This document shows positions 1-10,047 of a stretch of DNA of 64,000 nucleotides, piece after piece. Numbering within the stretch: position 1 is the stretch's first letter; each line of letters opens with the position of its first letter. The position numbers were made by a program, and so were the translations under genes. The notes below the pieces were generated by a model that saw only the letters and a list, made by a program, of their open reading frames with translations, searched no databases and was not told where the DNA came from. The DNA comes from Clavibacter michiganensis (GTDB lineage Bacteria; Actinomycetota; Actinomycetes; Actinomycetales; Microbacteriaceae): the NCBI RefSeq assembly GCF_002151125.1, contig NZ_MDJZ01000011.1, positions 62,001 to 126,000 on the forward strand, written 5' to 3'.

Positions 1-1085
<1,085 letters not shown>

Positions 1086-1401
1086 TTCGGTGTTCTCCTT
1101 CACGGGCAGGTACGTGCCCGACGATCCGTGGTGATGGATGTGATGCTCATGGCTCATCGCTGTGGGCGACGATGACCACCCGACGAGTATTGCACGGGGG
1201 CCTGCGCTCGGGAAGCGCGGCATGATGCGGATCGGCGGCTATTCCCCGCCTGGGGACAGAGGGTCGAGGGCCTGTATCGTCTCCTGCGGCGCAGCACCCG
1301 CGCCGGCCGCGTCACCGCTTTCCCAGACTGGCCGCCTAGAGTCCTGAGGTCGTCCGGGAGCCCGCCCGCGCCCGACTCCCCCATCTCCTGAGCGAGGACC
1401 C
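1086..1401. other. Intergenic promoter region between divergent genes
   Basis: This 316-bp gap holds the promoters of the ATPase gene (minus, AATACT at 1186-1191) and the DsbA-like gene (plus). TAGAGT near 1335-1340 is a -10 candidate for the latter, giving a leader of about 55 bases. I see no RNA gene or repeat. Confidence 0.4.
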
Positions 1402-2319
1402 ATGAGCAGCACGCCGCCCGCGCACGAACCGCACGGCGGTCACCGTCGGCGCCGCGAGGCAGCCCGCGAGAAGGCGCGCCTCAACCGCATGAAGCAGCGT
1501 CGCCGCGACGTGGTGGGGCGCTACCTCATCCGCGGCGGCATCGTCGCCGCCCTCGTCGCGGTGGTCGTGGTGGTCGGGCTCGTCGTCGTCCAGGGCGCAC
1601 GCCCCGCGGGACCCGGCCCCCAGAACATGGCGAGCGACGGCATCCTCATCGGCAGGGACCTCGCCGCGACGCCCACGGAGGCCCTCGACCCCGAGCAGGC
1701 CCCGGTCCCCACCGGGTCCCAGGCCGCCGGTGTCGCGCACATCCGCGTCTACGTCGACTACCTCTGCACCGCGTGCAAGGAGTTCCAGGACACCAACGGG
1801 GCGCAGATGGAGGGCTGGCTCCAGTCGGGCGCCGCCACCGTCGAGATCCACCCCGTCGCCATCCTCACCAGCAAGTCGCAGGCCTACTCGATGCGGGCGG
1901 CCAACGCCGCCGCGTGCGTGGCCGACTCCTCCCCGGACGACTTCTGGGCGTTCAACTCCGCGCTCTTCGCGGAGCAGCCGGCCGAGCAGAGCACGGGCCT
2001 CAGCGACGATCGCATCGTCGAGCTCGCGGGGCAGGCGGGTGCCGGCTCGTCCGACGTCGCGGAGTGCGTCTCCGAGCAGCGGTTCCAGTCGTGGGTGAAC
2101 GCCGCGACCGATCGCGTCCTCGACGGCGACATCCCCGACTCGAACGTCGAGAAGGTGGTGGGCGCGCCGATCATCGTGGTGGGCGACCGCCAGTACACCG
2201 GCCAGCCGGACGACGCGAAGGCGTTCGCCGCGTTCGTGCTCCAGGCCGCCGGCCAGGACGCGACATCCACGCCCACCCCGACGCCCGCGCCGTCCGAGAC
2301 CCCGACGACGGCGCCGTAG
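1402..2319 (+). CDS. Membrane-anchored DsbA/thioredoxin-4 family oxidoreductase
   Basis: A 305-residue protein with a short basic cytoplasmic N-terminus, one membrane segment at about residues 36-58, and an extracytoplasmic thioredoxin-like domain from about residue 100 to 290. The active-site motif C-T-A-C is at residues 122-125 after a YVDYLC strand. The tail is Thr-Pro rich. Family knowledge: such DsbA-like proteins make or reshuffle disulfides in exported proteins of Actinobacteria. The cis-Pro loop is probably the VGAPIIVVGD stretch. The ATG follows GAGCGAGGA. It stands alone between the divergent ATPase gene and tRNA-Thr. The exact redox role (oxidase or isomerase) is not decidable here. 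Confidence 0.88.
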   Translation: MSSTPPAHEPHGGHRRRREAAREKARLNRMKQRRRDVVGRYLIRGGIVAALVAVVVVVGLVVVQGARPAGPGPQNMASDGILIGRDLAATPTEALDPEQAPVPTGSQAAGVAHIRVYVDYLCTACKEFQDTNGAQMEGWLQSGAATVEIHPVAILTSKSQAYSMRAANAAACVADSSPDDFWAFNSALFAEQPAEQSTGLSDDRIVELAGQAGAGSSDVAECVSEQRFQSWVNAATDRVLDGDIPDSNVEKVVGAPIIVVGDRQYTGQPDDAKAFAAFVLQAAGQDATSTPTPTPAPSETPTTAP

Positions 2320-2328
2320 CGCGGCTCC

Positions 2329-2334
2329 TATGAT
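2329..2334 (+). promoter_or_regulatory. -10 box of tRNA-Thr
   Basis: TATGAT, one mismatch from consensus, lies 27 bases before the mature tRNA-Thr 5' end. Confidence 0.5.
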
Positions 2335-2360
2335 GGATCGACGGCCCGCGAGGGCGGTCG

Positions 2361-2433
2361 GCCGGCCTGGCGCAATTGGTAGCGCACCGCACTTGTAATG
2401 CGGCGGTTACGGGTTCGAGTCCCGTGGCCGGCT
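2361..2433 (+). tRNA. tRNA-Thr (anticodon TGT)
   Basis: A 73-base cloverleaf folds by eye: acceptor GCCGGCC/GGCCGGC, D-stem GCGC/GCGC, anticodon stem CCGCA/TGCGG around loop CTTGTAA, and T-stem ACGGG/CCCGT with TTCGAGT. The anticodon TGT (2394-2396) reads ACA. No CCA is encoded. Confidence 0.97.
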
Positions 2434-2484
2434 CTCCGTCGCCCAGGCCGTGCGCTCGACCTCCGCGATCATCCGGGTCCGTCC

Positions 2485-3096
2485 TCAGTCGAGGACGGTG
2501 ATCATCCGCTCCCCGTCGACCGGCGAGCGTGGCCCCTTGTCATCGGCGGCGACGTCTCCGACGTAGAGCCAGCCGAGGAGGTCCTCTCCGTCGCCCAGGC
2601 CGTGCATGCGTCGCACCGCGTCGCTGCGGGTCAGGGAGCCGGTGCGCCAGAACACGCCCCAGCCCTGCTCCTCGAGGAGCAGCGTGAGCGCATGGGCGAC
2701 GCCGGCGGCGACCGCCTCCTGCTCCCAGTCGGGGACCTTGCGGCTCGGCGTGCGGCACGCGACCACGGCGACGAGCAGGCTCGCGCGGTGGGTCTTCTTG
2801 CGGTGCTTGCCCGAGCCGGGATCACCCGCTGCCTCGTCCATCGCGGCACCGAGGCGGTCGCGGGCGCCTCCGCGGATCTCGACGACCCGCCACGGGCGCA
2901 GGCCCCCGTGGTCCGCGAGCCGGGAGGCCGCCGCGACGAGCGGGACGAGCTCCTCGTGCGTCGGGGCCGCGTCGCCGACGGACGAGCGCGACCGTCGGCC
3001 CCGGAGCGCCTCCAGGACGGCTCCGCCAGGCGCAGGTGCGCCGGGCCCGGACGGGTCGGCGGTGCCGCCCGCCCGATGCCGCGGCACGTCGGTCAC
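2485..3096 (-). CDS. Nitroreductase family protein
   Basis: About 203 residues of the FMN-dependent nitroreductase fold. An N-terminal ALRGRRSRSSV region would bind the FMN phosphate. HEELVPLVAAASRLADHGGLRPWRVVEI is the typical early helix-strand, and a C-terminal GWGVFWRTG...WLYVGD block follows. The GTG start overlaps the msrB stop (GTGA), so the two genes are translationally coupled. Family knowledge: these enzymes reduce nitroaromatics, quinones or flavins with NAD(P)H. Pairing with methionine sulfoxide reductase suggests a redox or oxidative-stress role (inference). The first 25 residues are Gly/Pro rich and the true start could be a few codons later. Confidence 0.8.
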   Translation of the reverse strand: MTDVPRHRAGGTADPSGPGAPAPGGAVLEALRGRRSRSSVGDAAPTHEELVPLVAAASRLADHGGLRPWRVVEIRGGARDRLGAAMDEAAGDPGSGKHRKKTHRASLLVAVVACRTPSRKVPDWEQEAVAAGVAHALTLLLEEQGWGVFWRTGSLTRSDAVRRMHGLGDGEDLLGWLYVGDVAADDKGPRSPVDGERMITVLD

Positions 3097-3494
3097 TCCG
3101 CGGTGCGGAACGACATGGACACCGAGTTCATGCAGAACCGGTCGCCCGTGGGGGTCTGCGGCGCGTCGTCGAACACGTGGCCGAGGTGCGATCCGCAGCG
3201 TGCGCAGACGACCTCGACGCGCTTCATGCCGAGGCTCGTGTCGGTGTACAGCTTGACGGCGTCGCTCTCCTTCGGCGCGTAGAAGCTCGGCCATCCGCAG
3301 TGGGAGTCGAACTTCGTGTCGCTCGTGAAGAGCTCGGCGCCGCAGGCCTTGCAGCCGTAGACGCCCGTGCGCTCCTCGTCGAGCAGCTCCCCGGTCCAGG
3401 GGCGCTCGGTGGCCTGCTGGCGCAGCACCGCGTACTCCTCAGGGGAGAGCTCCTGACGCCACTCGTCGTCGGTCTTCTCGATCTCGTAGGCCAT
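3093..3494 (-). CDS. msrB: Peptide-methionine (R)-S-oxide reductase MsrB
   Basis: 133 residues, full length for MsrB. It reduces methionine-R-sulfoxide in proteins. Two CxxC zinc-binding pairs are present (YGCKACG and VCARCGSHLGHVFDD), with the substrate motif SHCGWPSFY and the catalytic Cys in GDRFCMNSVSM near the C-terminus. The ATG is preceded by GAAAGGA. It is the first gene of a two-gene minus-strand operon with the nitroreductase, with a 4-base stop/start overlap. Confidence 0.97.
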   Translation of the reverse strand: MAYEIEKTDDEWRQELSPEEYAVLRQQATERPWTGELLDEERTGVYGCKACGAELFTSDTKFDSHCGWPSFYAPKESDAVKLYTDTSLGMKRVEVVCARCGSHLGHVFDDAPQTPTGDRFCMNSVSMSFRTAE

Positions 3495-3697
3495 GGTGCG
3501 GGTCCTTTCTCGCTGGTCGATCCTAGGGGCGGCGTCCCAGCGCGCCTCCAGCATCAACCGCCTCGACGCCCCGTCGATTCCTTCATATGAGGGACGATCC
3601 GGCCCGGGATGACGCCGGATGCGAGCGGGCGTCCTGCCGTACGCCGCGGCGCGCGGACATCCCGGGCACATGGGCGGGGCGCTCAGCGAGGCGCACC

Positions 3698-3703
3698 TAG
3701 TAT
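3698..3703 (+). promoter_or_regulatory. -10 box of the DUF3263 gene
   Basis: TAGTAT lies about 30 bases ahead of the GTG start; transcription would begin near 3710. Confidence 0.45.
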
Positions 3704-3731
3704 GTGGGGGATGTCGGGGAAGGAGCATGCC

Positions 3732-4061
3732 GTGGACCAGCGCGATGCCCCCTCCGCGACCGCTCCCGCCGCCGAGCCGCGACCCGTCGACGAGCTCGAC
3801 GAGCTGGGCCGCGCGGTGCTCGACTTCGAGCGGGACTGGACGCGCCATGCCGGGGCGAAGGAGGAGGCCATCCGCCAGACCTTCGGCCTCTCCGCCACGC
3901 GCTACTACCAGCTGCTCGGATCCCTGCTCGAGACCCGTCAGGCCCTCGCCTACGACCCGCTGCTCGTCGGGCGCCTCCTGCGCCTCCGCGAGACGCGCGC
4001 CGCCGCCCGTGCGGCCCGCGCCCTTCCCACCGGTCTCCCGCACCGACCGACCGCACGCTGA
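3732..4061 (+). CDS. DUF3263 domain protein
   Basis: 109 residues. The DUF3263 core is clear: LDFERDWTRHAGAKEEAIRQTFGLSATRYYQLLG, then ALAYDPLLVGRLLRLRE, a helix-turn-helix-like actinobacterial domain of unknown function. I chose the GTG at 3732 because AAGGAG sits seven bases upstream; ATGs at 3702 and 3711 lack such a site. The next gene, 33 bases downstream, encodes a LytR C-terminal domain protein. This pair followed by a cold-shock gene is, from memory, a common arrangement in related genera. The fold suggests DNA binding, but that is inference. Confidence 0.85.
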   Translation: MDQRDAPSATAPAAEPRPVDELDELGRAVLDFERDWTRHAGAKEEAIRQTFGLSATRYYQLLGSLLETRQALAYDPLLVGRLLRLRETRAAARAARALPTGLPHRPTAR

Positions 4062-4094
4062 CCCCGCGCCCCACCGAGGAGACACGAGACCCGC

Positions 4095-4667
4095 ATGCCC
4101 TCCCACGCTCCCGACCGCTTCGACGACGTCCCCGGCGACCTGAGCCGCGTTGGCGCGCACCGTGCGCCCCGCCCGCGGCACCACCGCTTCCGCGCCTTCG
4201 CCTGGGCGGCCCTCGCGACCGGCCTCCTCGTCGGCCTCGGCGTCGTCGGCCTCTTCGTCATCGACGACCGCGTCTCGTTCACTGACATCATCCCGAGCGG
4301 CGGGTCCTCCGAGGAGGCGGCCCCGTCCGAGGCGCCGACCGTCGCTCCCACCGCCGTCCCCGGCATGGTCGTCACCGTCCTGAACGGCACGAGGACCTCG
4401 GGTCTCTCCGCTCGGGCCGCGACGACGCTCCAGGACGAGGGGTGGGCCATCGCGTCGCGCCTGAACGCCAGCTCGACCGACATCACCACGACCACCGTCT
4501 ACTACTACGACGCCGCGGACGAGGGCGCCGCCCGCGGCCTCGTCGCGGCGCTGGGCGTGGGCGACGTGGCGCAGTCCGACCAGTTCCGGCCGCAGGCCGG
4601 CACCTCGGCGGCCCAGGCTGCGAAGCTGACGGCCGTGCTCGGCTCGGACTACGCCGCCGAGGGCTGA
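4095..4667 (+). CDS. LytR C-terminal domain (LytR_C) membrane protein
   Basis: 190 residues: a cytoplasmic N-terminus of about 35 residues, one membrane segment at about 36-58 ([22 protein letters not shown]), an acidic/Pro spacer, and an extracytoplasmic LytR_C domain from about residue 90 to 185 beginning VVTVLNGT. Family knowledge: LytR_C domains occur at the end of LytR-CpsA-Psr cell-wall ligases but also alone on membrane anchors, with unknown function. It lies just downstream of the DUF3263 gene and is probably co-transcribed. Confidence 0.85.
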   Translation: MPSHAPDRFDDVPGDLSRVGAHRAPRPRHHRFRAFAWAALATGLLVGLGVVGLFVIDDRVSFTDIIPSGGSSEEAAPSEAPTVAPTAVPGMVVTVLNGTRTSGLSARAATTLQDEGWAIASRLNASSTDITTTTVYYYDAADEGAARGLVAALGVGDVAQSDQFRPQAGTSAAQAAKLTAVLGSDYAAEG

Positions 4668-4887
4668 TCCGCCTCCGGGGCCGCCCACCGGATCGTCCCG
4701 TGGATCGATGCGACGAGGCGACGGCTGCCCTGTCTATGGTGCTGCCTGGTCGCACGCCCGTCGCGTACCAGGTGCTGCGCGCCGTACGTCCCGGGGCGTG
4801 GCGCGGGGCCGATGCAGGGCTCCGCGGTCGACCCGGGGGTGGCGGCACCGCGCTCCCGACACCGCGCATTCGCACATGGAGAAGCAC

Positions 4888-5106
4888 ATGGCCAACGGCA
4901 CCGTGAAGTGGTTCAACGGGGAGAAGGGGTTCGGGTTCATCACCGTGGACGCCGTCGAGGGCGGTCCTGCCCAGCAGGATGTCTTCGTCCACTACTCGGC
5001 GATCGAGATGTCCGGATACAAGGTCCTGGAGGAGGGCCAGCGTGTCGCCTTCGAGATCGGCCAGGGGTCCAAGGGCCTGCAGGCGGAGAACGTGACGCTG
5101 GCCTAG
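4888..5106 (+). CDS. cspA: Cold-shock protein, CspA family
   Basis: 72 residues forming a single cold-shock domain. RNP1 (KGFGFIT) and RNP2 (VFVHYS) are intact, with the N-terminal [11 protein letters not shown] strand. It binds single-stranded RNA/DNA as a chaperone. The ATG at 4888 is preferred over the in-frame ATG at 4876 because GGAGAAG lies between them as ribosome-binding site. A 5' leader of about 130-150 bases is likely, since a -10-like TATGGT is near 4735. Long leaders are known for cold-regulated csp genes. A strong hairpin follows. Confidence 0.95.
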   Translation: MANGTVKWFNGEKGFGFITVDAVEGGPAQQDVFVHYSAIEMSGYKVLEEGQRVAFEIGQGSKGLQAENVTLA

Positions 5107-6918
<1,812 letters not shown>

Positions 6919-6925
6919 TCCGATC

Positions 6926-6949
6926 GGGCGGGGCGGAGACGCCCCGCCC
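6926..6949 (+). terminator. Hairpin 1 after groEL
   Basis: GGGCGGGGCG, loop GAGA, then CGCCCCGCCC: a perfect 10-bp stem starting seven bases after the stop. Confidence 0.7.
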
Positions 6950-6962
6950 ACCAGCACGATCA

Positions 6963-7010
6963 GCACGACGAAGCGGGCGGTCCCTCACGGGGCCGCCCGC
7001 TTCGTCGTGC
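6963..7010. terminator. Bidirectional terminator between groEL and the WXG100 gene
   Basis: A perfect 18-bp inverted repeat (GCACGACGAAGCGGGCGG and complement) around a 12-base loop, lying between convergent genes and able to stop transcription from both sides. Confidence 0.75.
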
Positions 7011-7050
7011 GGGGGCCCGCTCACTCCGGCCGACGGCCGCCGTGGGCGAG

Positions 7051-7341
7051 CTAGTGCGCGAACATGCGGGCGTTGCCCTCCTCCACCTCCGCGTACTGAC
7101 GTGCGGCCGAGCTCAGCGCCTGGTTGATGCTCGCCAGCGCCTCCTCGACGCGCTGCTGCGTGCCCTTCCACTCCGCGACCACTCCCTGGAACGCGGTCGC
7201 GGCGCTGCCGGACCACGACCCCTGCAGGTCGGCGAGCTGGCCGTGCAGGCCCGCCACCTCCGCCTGGATGCGGCCGATGCTGCCCTGGACGGCCGCGGTG
7301 GCCGACAGGACGGCCTCGCTGTCCACCTGGTACCTCGTCAT
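7051..7341 (-). CDS. WXG100 family (ESAT-6-like) protein
   Basis: 96 residues, the classical WXG100 size: two helices with W-S-G at the central turn (LQGSWSGSAATAFQGVV), and a C-terminal helix carrying YAEVEEGNARMF, close to the YxxxE export signal of type VII substrates. No ESX secretion genes occur in this window, so the secretion partner would be elsewhere or absent. The ATG follows GGAGGAGACGC. It is transcribed on its own or reads on from nearby minus-strand genes. Confidence 0.9.
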   Translation of the reverse strand: MTRYQVDSEAVLSATAAVQGSIGRIQAEVAGLHGQLADLQGSWSGSAATAFQGVVAEWKGTQQRVEEALASINQALSSAARQYAEVEEGNARMFAH

Positions 7342-7388
7342 GCGTCTCCTCCTTCTCGTCGTCGGACGAGCGGAGGCTACCCAGGCGA

Positions 7389-9146
7389 TCAGGGCGCGGG
7401 GGTGGCCGGAGCGCTGGGCGTGGACGTCGAGGGACCCTCGGAGCTGGGGAGGAGGGGCAGGATCACGCGGAAGGTGGCGCCGCCGCCCTCGGTCTCGACG
7501 ACATCGACCCGGCCGCGGTGCGCGGCGACGATGGCGGACACGATGGCGAGGCCGAGCCCGCTGCCGCCGGTCTCCCGGGTGCGCGACGTGTCGGCGCGCC
7601 AGAAGCGCTGGAAGATCTTCTCGCGGATCTGCGGGGGCACGCCGTCCCCATGGTCGCGCACCTCGATGCGCGCCTCCCGCGCGCTCTCGTCCACGACGGT
7701 GGCGAGCTCGATGGGGCTGCCCGCGGGCGTGAAGCGCACCGCGTTGCCGATGAGGTTCGTCACTACCTGGCGGATCTTGTTCTCCTCCGCCTGGACCATG
7801 GCGAAGCCCTCGGCGGAGACGGGCGCGTCCTCGCCGGGGCGGGCAGGGGCGAGCGCGTCCGCGGCCGTGTCGCCGGGGCGGCGCAGGCGGCGGGCTCGGA
7901 ACCGGGACAGCGTGGCGCCGGCGAACGCGATGGGGCCTGTCACGTCGTTCCCCGTCGCCGGTCCGGTGGTCCGCGGCGGGTCCGTCGGCATCTCCTGGGT
8001 CGCCTCGAGCCCGTCGGCGTCGAGGACCGGGCCGAGCGGATTGACGAGCACGGGCGGGAGCGCCGTCACGGTGCGGGTCTGGGAGGAGGCCATCGCGTCG
8101 AGGGCGGCGTCGCGGGCGATGGGGTAGAGGTCGACGGGCGCGAGTTGCAAGGGCTTGGTCTCGTCGAGCCGCGCGAGCTCGAGGAGGTCCTCCACGAGAC
8201 CGCCCATCCGGATGGCCTCCTTCTCGATGCGCTCCATGGCCTGCGAGACGTCCTCGGGCGTCTGCAGCGCGCCCATCCGGTAGAGCTCGGCGTAGCCGCG
8301 CACCGACACCAGCGGCGTGCGGAGCTCGTGGCTGGCGTCGCCGACGAACCGCCGCATCTGGTCGATGGTCTTCGCGCGGTCGGCGAACGCGCGGTCGATC
8401 CGGCTCAGCATCATGTTGAGGGAGCGGTTGAGCCGCCCGACCTCGGTGTTCGGGGTGGCGCCGCCGAGGCGCTGGCCGAAGTCGCCGCCGGCGATGGCGG
8501 CGGCCGTGCGCTCGACCTCGCGGAGCGGGCCGAAGGTGCTCGTCACGAGCATGCGGGTGACCGCGGCGCCGAGCACGACCACGGCGAGGCCGAAGCTCGC
8601 GAAGATGACGATGTAGGTCGCGACGAGGTCGTCGACCTGGTCGAGCGGGAGCGCGACGACGAGGGTCGAGTACTCCGTCGCGTCCGGCGAGGCGTTCTGC
8701 GACACGCGGACGATGCCATGCCACGCCTTGCGGCCGGAGTTGTCCGAGAAGGCGACGACCTCGTTGTTGATCTGGGATGCGTGGGCGAGGTCGAGCCCGA
8801 ACACACGGGGGTGCTCGGCCGAGTCACCGGTCCAGTTGTCGGCGAGGACGTCCCCGTCCGCGTCGAGCAGGAGCACGAACCACGCCGGATCGGCCGTGGC
8901 GACGTCGCTGCGCGTGAACGTGTCCGGCATGCTCGGATCCGTGTTCAGCACCTTCGGGAGCTGCGTCACGGCGACCTTCAGCTGCGCGTCGAGCTGGCCG
9001 ACCATCTGCTGGCGCAGCAGGTACATGGTGCCCGCGCCGGAGACGAGGAGTCCCAGCAGGAGCAGGAGCACCGTGACGCTCGTGATCTTGGTGCGCAGGG
9101 AGACGTTGTTCCACTTCTCCGACACGTAGTCGTGCACTGGCCGCAC
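7389..9146 (-). CDS. Two-component sensor histidine kinase
   Basis: 585 residues: membrane segment about 21-43, extracytoplasmic sensor about 45-170, membrane segment about 174-198, HAMP about 200-252, HisKA with the phospho-acceptor His273 in DASHELRTPL, and an HATPase domain about 450-565 (N-box NLIGNAVRF, DHGDGVPP, GGSGLGL). An Ala/Pro-rich insert of about 95 residues (about 355-450) separates HisKA from the N-box, which is unusual. The architecture resembles actinobacterial TrcS/MprB-type kinases. It lies downstream of its cognate OmpR-type regulator gene, 123 bases apart, with two hairpins in between. The signal is unknown. Confidence 0.93.
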   Translation of the reverse strand: MRPVHDYVSEKWNNVSLRTKITSVTVLLLLLGLLVSGAGTMYLLRQQMVGQLDAQLKVAVTQLPKVLNTDPSMPDTFTRSDVATADPAWFVLLLDADGDVLADNWTGDSAEHPRVFGLDLAHASQINNEVVAFSDNSGRKAWHGIVRVSQNASPDATEYSTLVVALPLDQVDDLVATYIVIFASFGLAVVVLGAAVTRMLVTSTFGPLREVERTAAAIAGGDFGQRLGGATPNTEVGRLNRSLNMMLSRIDRAFADRAKTIDQMRRFVGDASHELRTPLVSVRGYAELYRMGALQTPEDVSQAMERIEKEAIRMGGLVEDLLELARLDETKPLQLAPVDLYPIARDAALDAMASSQTRTVTALPPVLVNPLGPVLDADGLEATQEMPTDPPRTTGPATGNDVTGPIAFAGATLSRFRARRLRRPGDTAADALAPARPGEDAPVSAEGFAMVQAEENKIRQVVTNLIGNAVRFTPAGSPIELATVVDESAREARIEVRDHGDGVPPQIREKIFQRFWRADTSRTRETGGSGLGLAIVSAIVAAHRGRVDVVETEGGGATFRVILPLLPSSEGPSTSTPSAPATPAP

Positions 9147-9200
9147 CTCGTGTTCCCGTCTCGCTGACCTGAGGTCGAGGATATGCGACCCAGCATGTGC

Positions 9201-9235
9201 GGACGGCCGGGCGCCCGAGGGGCGTCCGGCCGTCC
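9201..9235 (-). terminator. Hairpin between response regulator and kinase genes
   Basis: GGACGGCCGG pairs with CCGGCCGTCC, and an inner GCGCCC/GGGCGT pairs around GAG: about 16 bp of stem. It is either partial termination or an mRNA stabiliser within the two-gene unit. Confidence 0.5.
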
Positions 9236-9242
9236 GGTGGTG

Positions 9243-9264
9243 CGGGCCCGTCCCAACGGGCCCG
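9243..9264 (-). terminator. Second hairpin after the response regulator gene
   Basis: CGGGCCCGT, loop CCCA, ACGGGCCCG: a 9-bp perfect stem six bases past the response-regulator stop. Confidence 0.5.
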
Positions 9265-9269
9265 GCGGA

Positions 9270-9962
9270 TCAGGACTTGGCGGCCTTGAGCATGTAGCCG
9301 AACCCGCGCTTGGTCTGGATGACGGGCTCCGAGGAGTGCTGGTCGAGCTTGCGGCGGAGGTAGGAGATGTACGACTCGACGATGCCCGCGTCGCCGTTGA
9401 AGTCGTACTCCCACACGTGGTCGAGGATCTGCGCCTTCGACAGCACGCGGTTCGGGTTGAGCATGAGGTAGCGCAGCAGCTTGAACTCGGTGGGGCTCAG
9501 CTCGATGGGCTCCTCGCCGACGAGGACCTCGTGCGTGTCCTGGTCCATGGTGAGCTCGCCCGCGCGGATGATCGCGTCCTCGTCGGCGTGCATCGTCCGG
9601 CGGAGGATGGCCTTGATGCGCGCGACGATCTCGTCGAGGCTGAACGGCTTGGTGACGTAGTCGTCGCCGCCGACGGTGAGGCCGGTGATCTTGTCCTCGG
9701 TGTCGTCCTTCGCCGTGAGGAAGAGGATCGGCGCGGTGTAGCCGGCGGCGCGGAGGCGCTTGGTGACGCCGAAGCCGTTCATGTCGGGCAGCATCACGTC
9801 GAGGATGATGAGGTCCGGCTCCTCCTCGAGGACGGCCGAGATGGCCTGGGCGCCGTTGCCGACGGCGCGCACCGCGAACCCGGCGAACCGGAGGCTCGTG
9901 GTCAGCAGGTCGCGGATGTTGGGCTCGTCATCGACGATAAGGATCTTCGGGCCATCGCTCAT
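9270..9962 (-). CDS. OmpR/PhoB-family response regulator
   Basis: 230 residues. The receiver domain (about 5-120) has the acidic pocket VDDE, the phospho-acceptor Asp55 in LIILDVMLPD, and the conserved Lys in FLTAKDD. A winged-helix DNA-binding domain (about 130-228) has SPTEFKLLRYL and the recognition region VESYISYLRRKLD. It is the partner of the adjacent histidine kinase. GATACT seven bases before the ATG suggests leaderless transcription. It is closest in type to the TrcR/TcrX group; targets are unknown. Confidence 0.95.
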   Translation of the reverse strand: MSDGPKILIVDDEPNIRDLLTTSLRFAGFAVRAVGNGAQAISAVLEEEPDLIILDVMLPDMNGFGVTKRLRAAGYTAPILFLTAKDDTEDKITGLTVGGDDYVTKPFSLDEIVARIKAILRRTMHADEDAIIRAGELTMDQDTHEVLVGEEPIELSPTEFKLLRYLMLNPNRVLSKAQILDHVWEYDFNGDAGIVESYISYLRRKLDQHSSEPVIQTKRGFGYMLKAAKS

Positions 9963-10047
9963 GGGATGAAGTATCTGCGCGCTCGCTGGGAGCCGCCTGG
10001 ATGCGGCGCGACTCCGGGATCCGGGCTCGCCGACCGGAGGGACGCGC

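Noticed and set aside
7051-7341. Type VII (ESX) secretion locus
   Set aside because: Only a single WXG100 gene is present; no EccC-type ATPase or other ESX component lies nearby.
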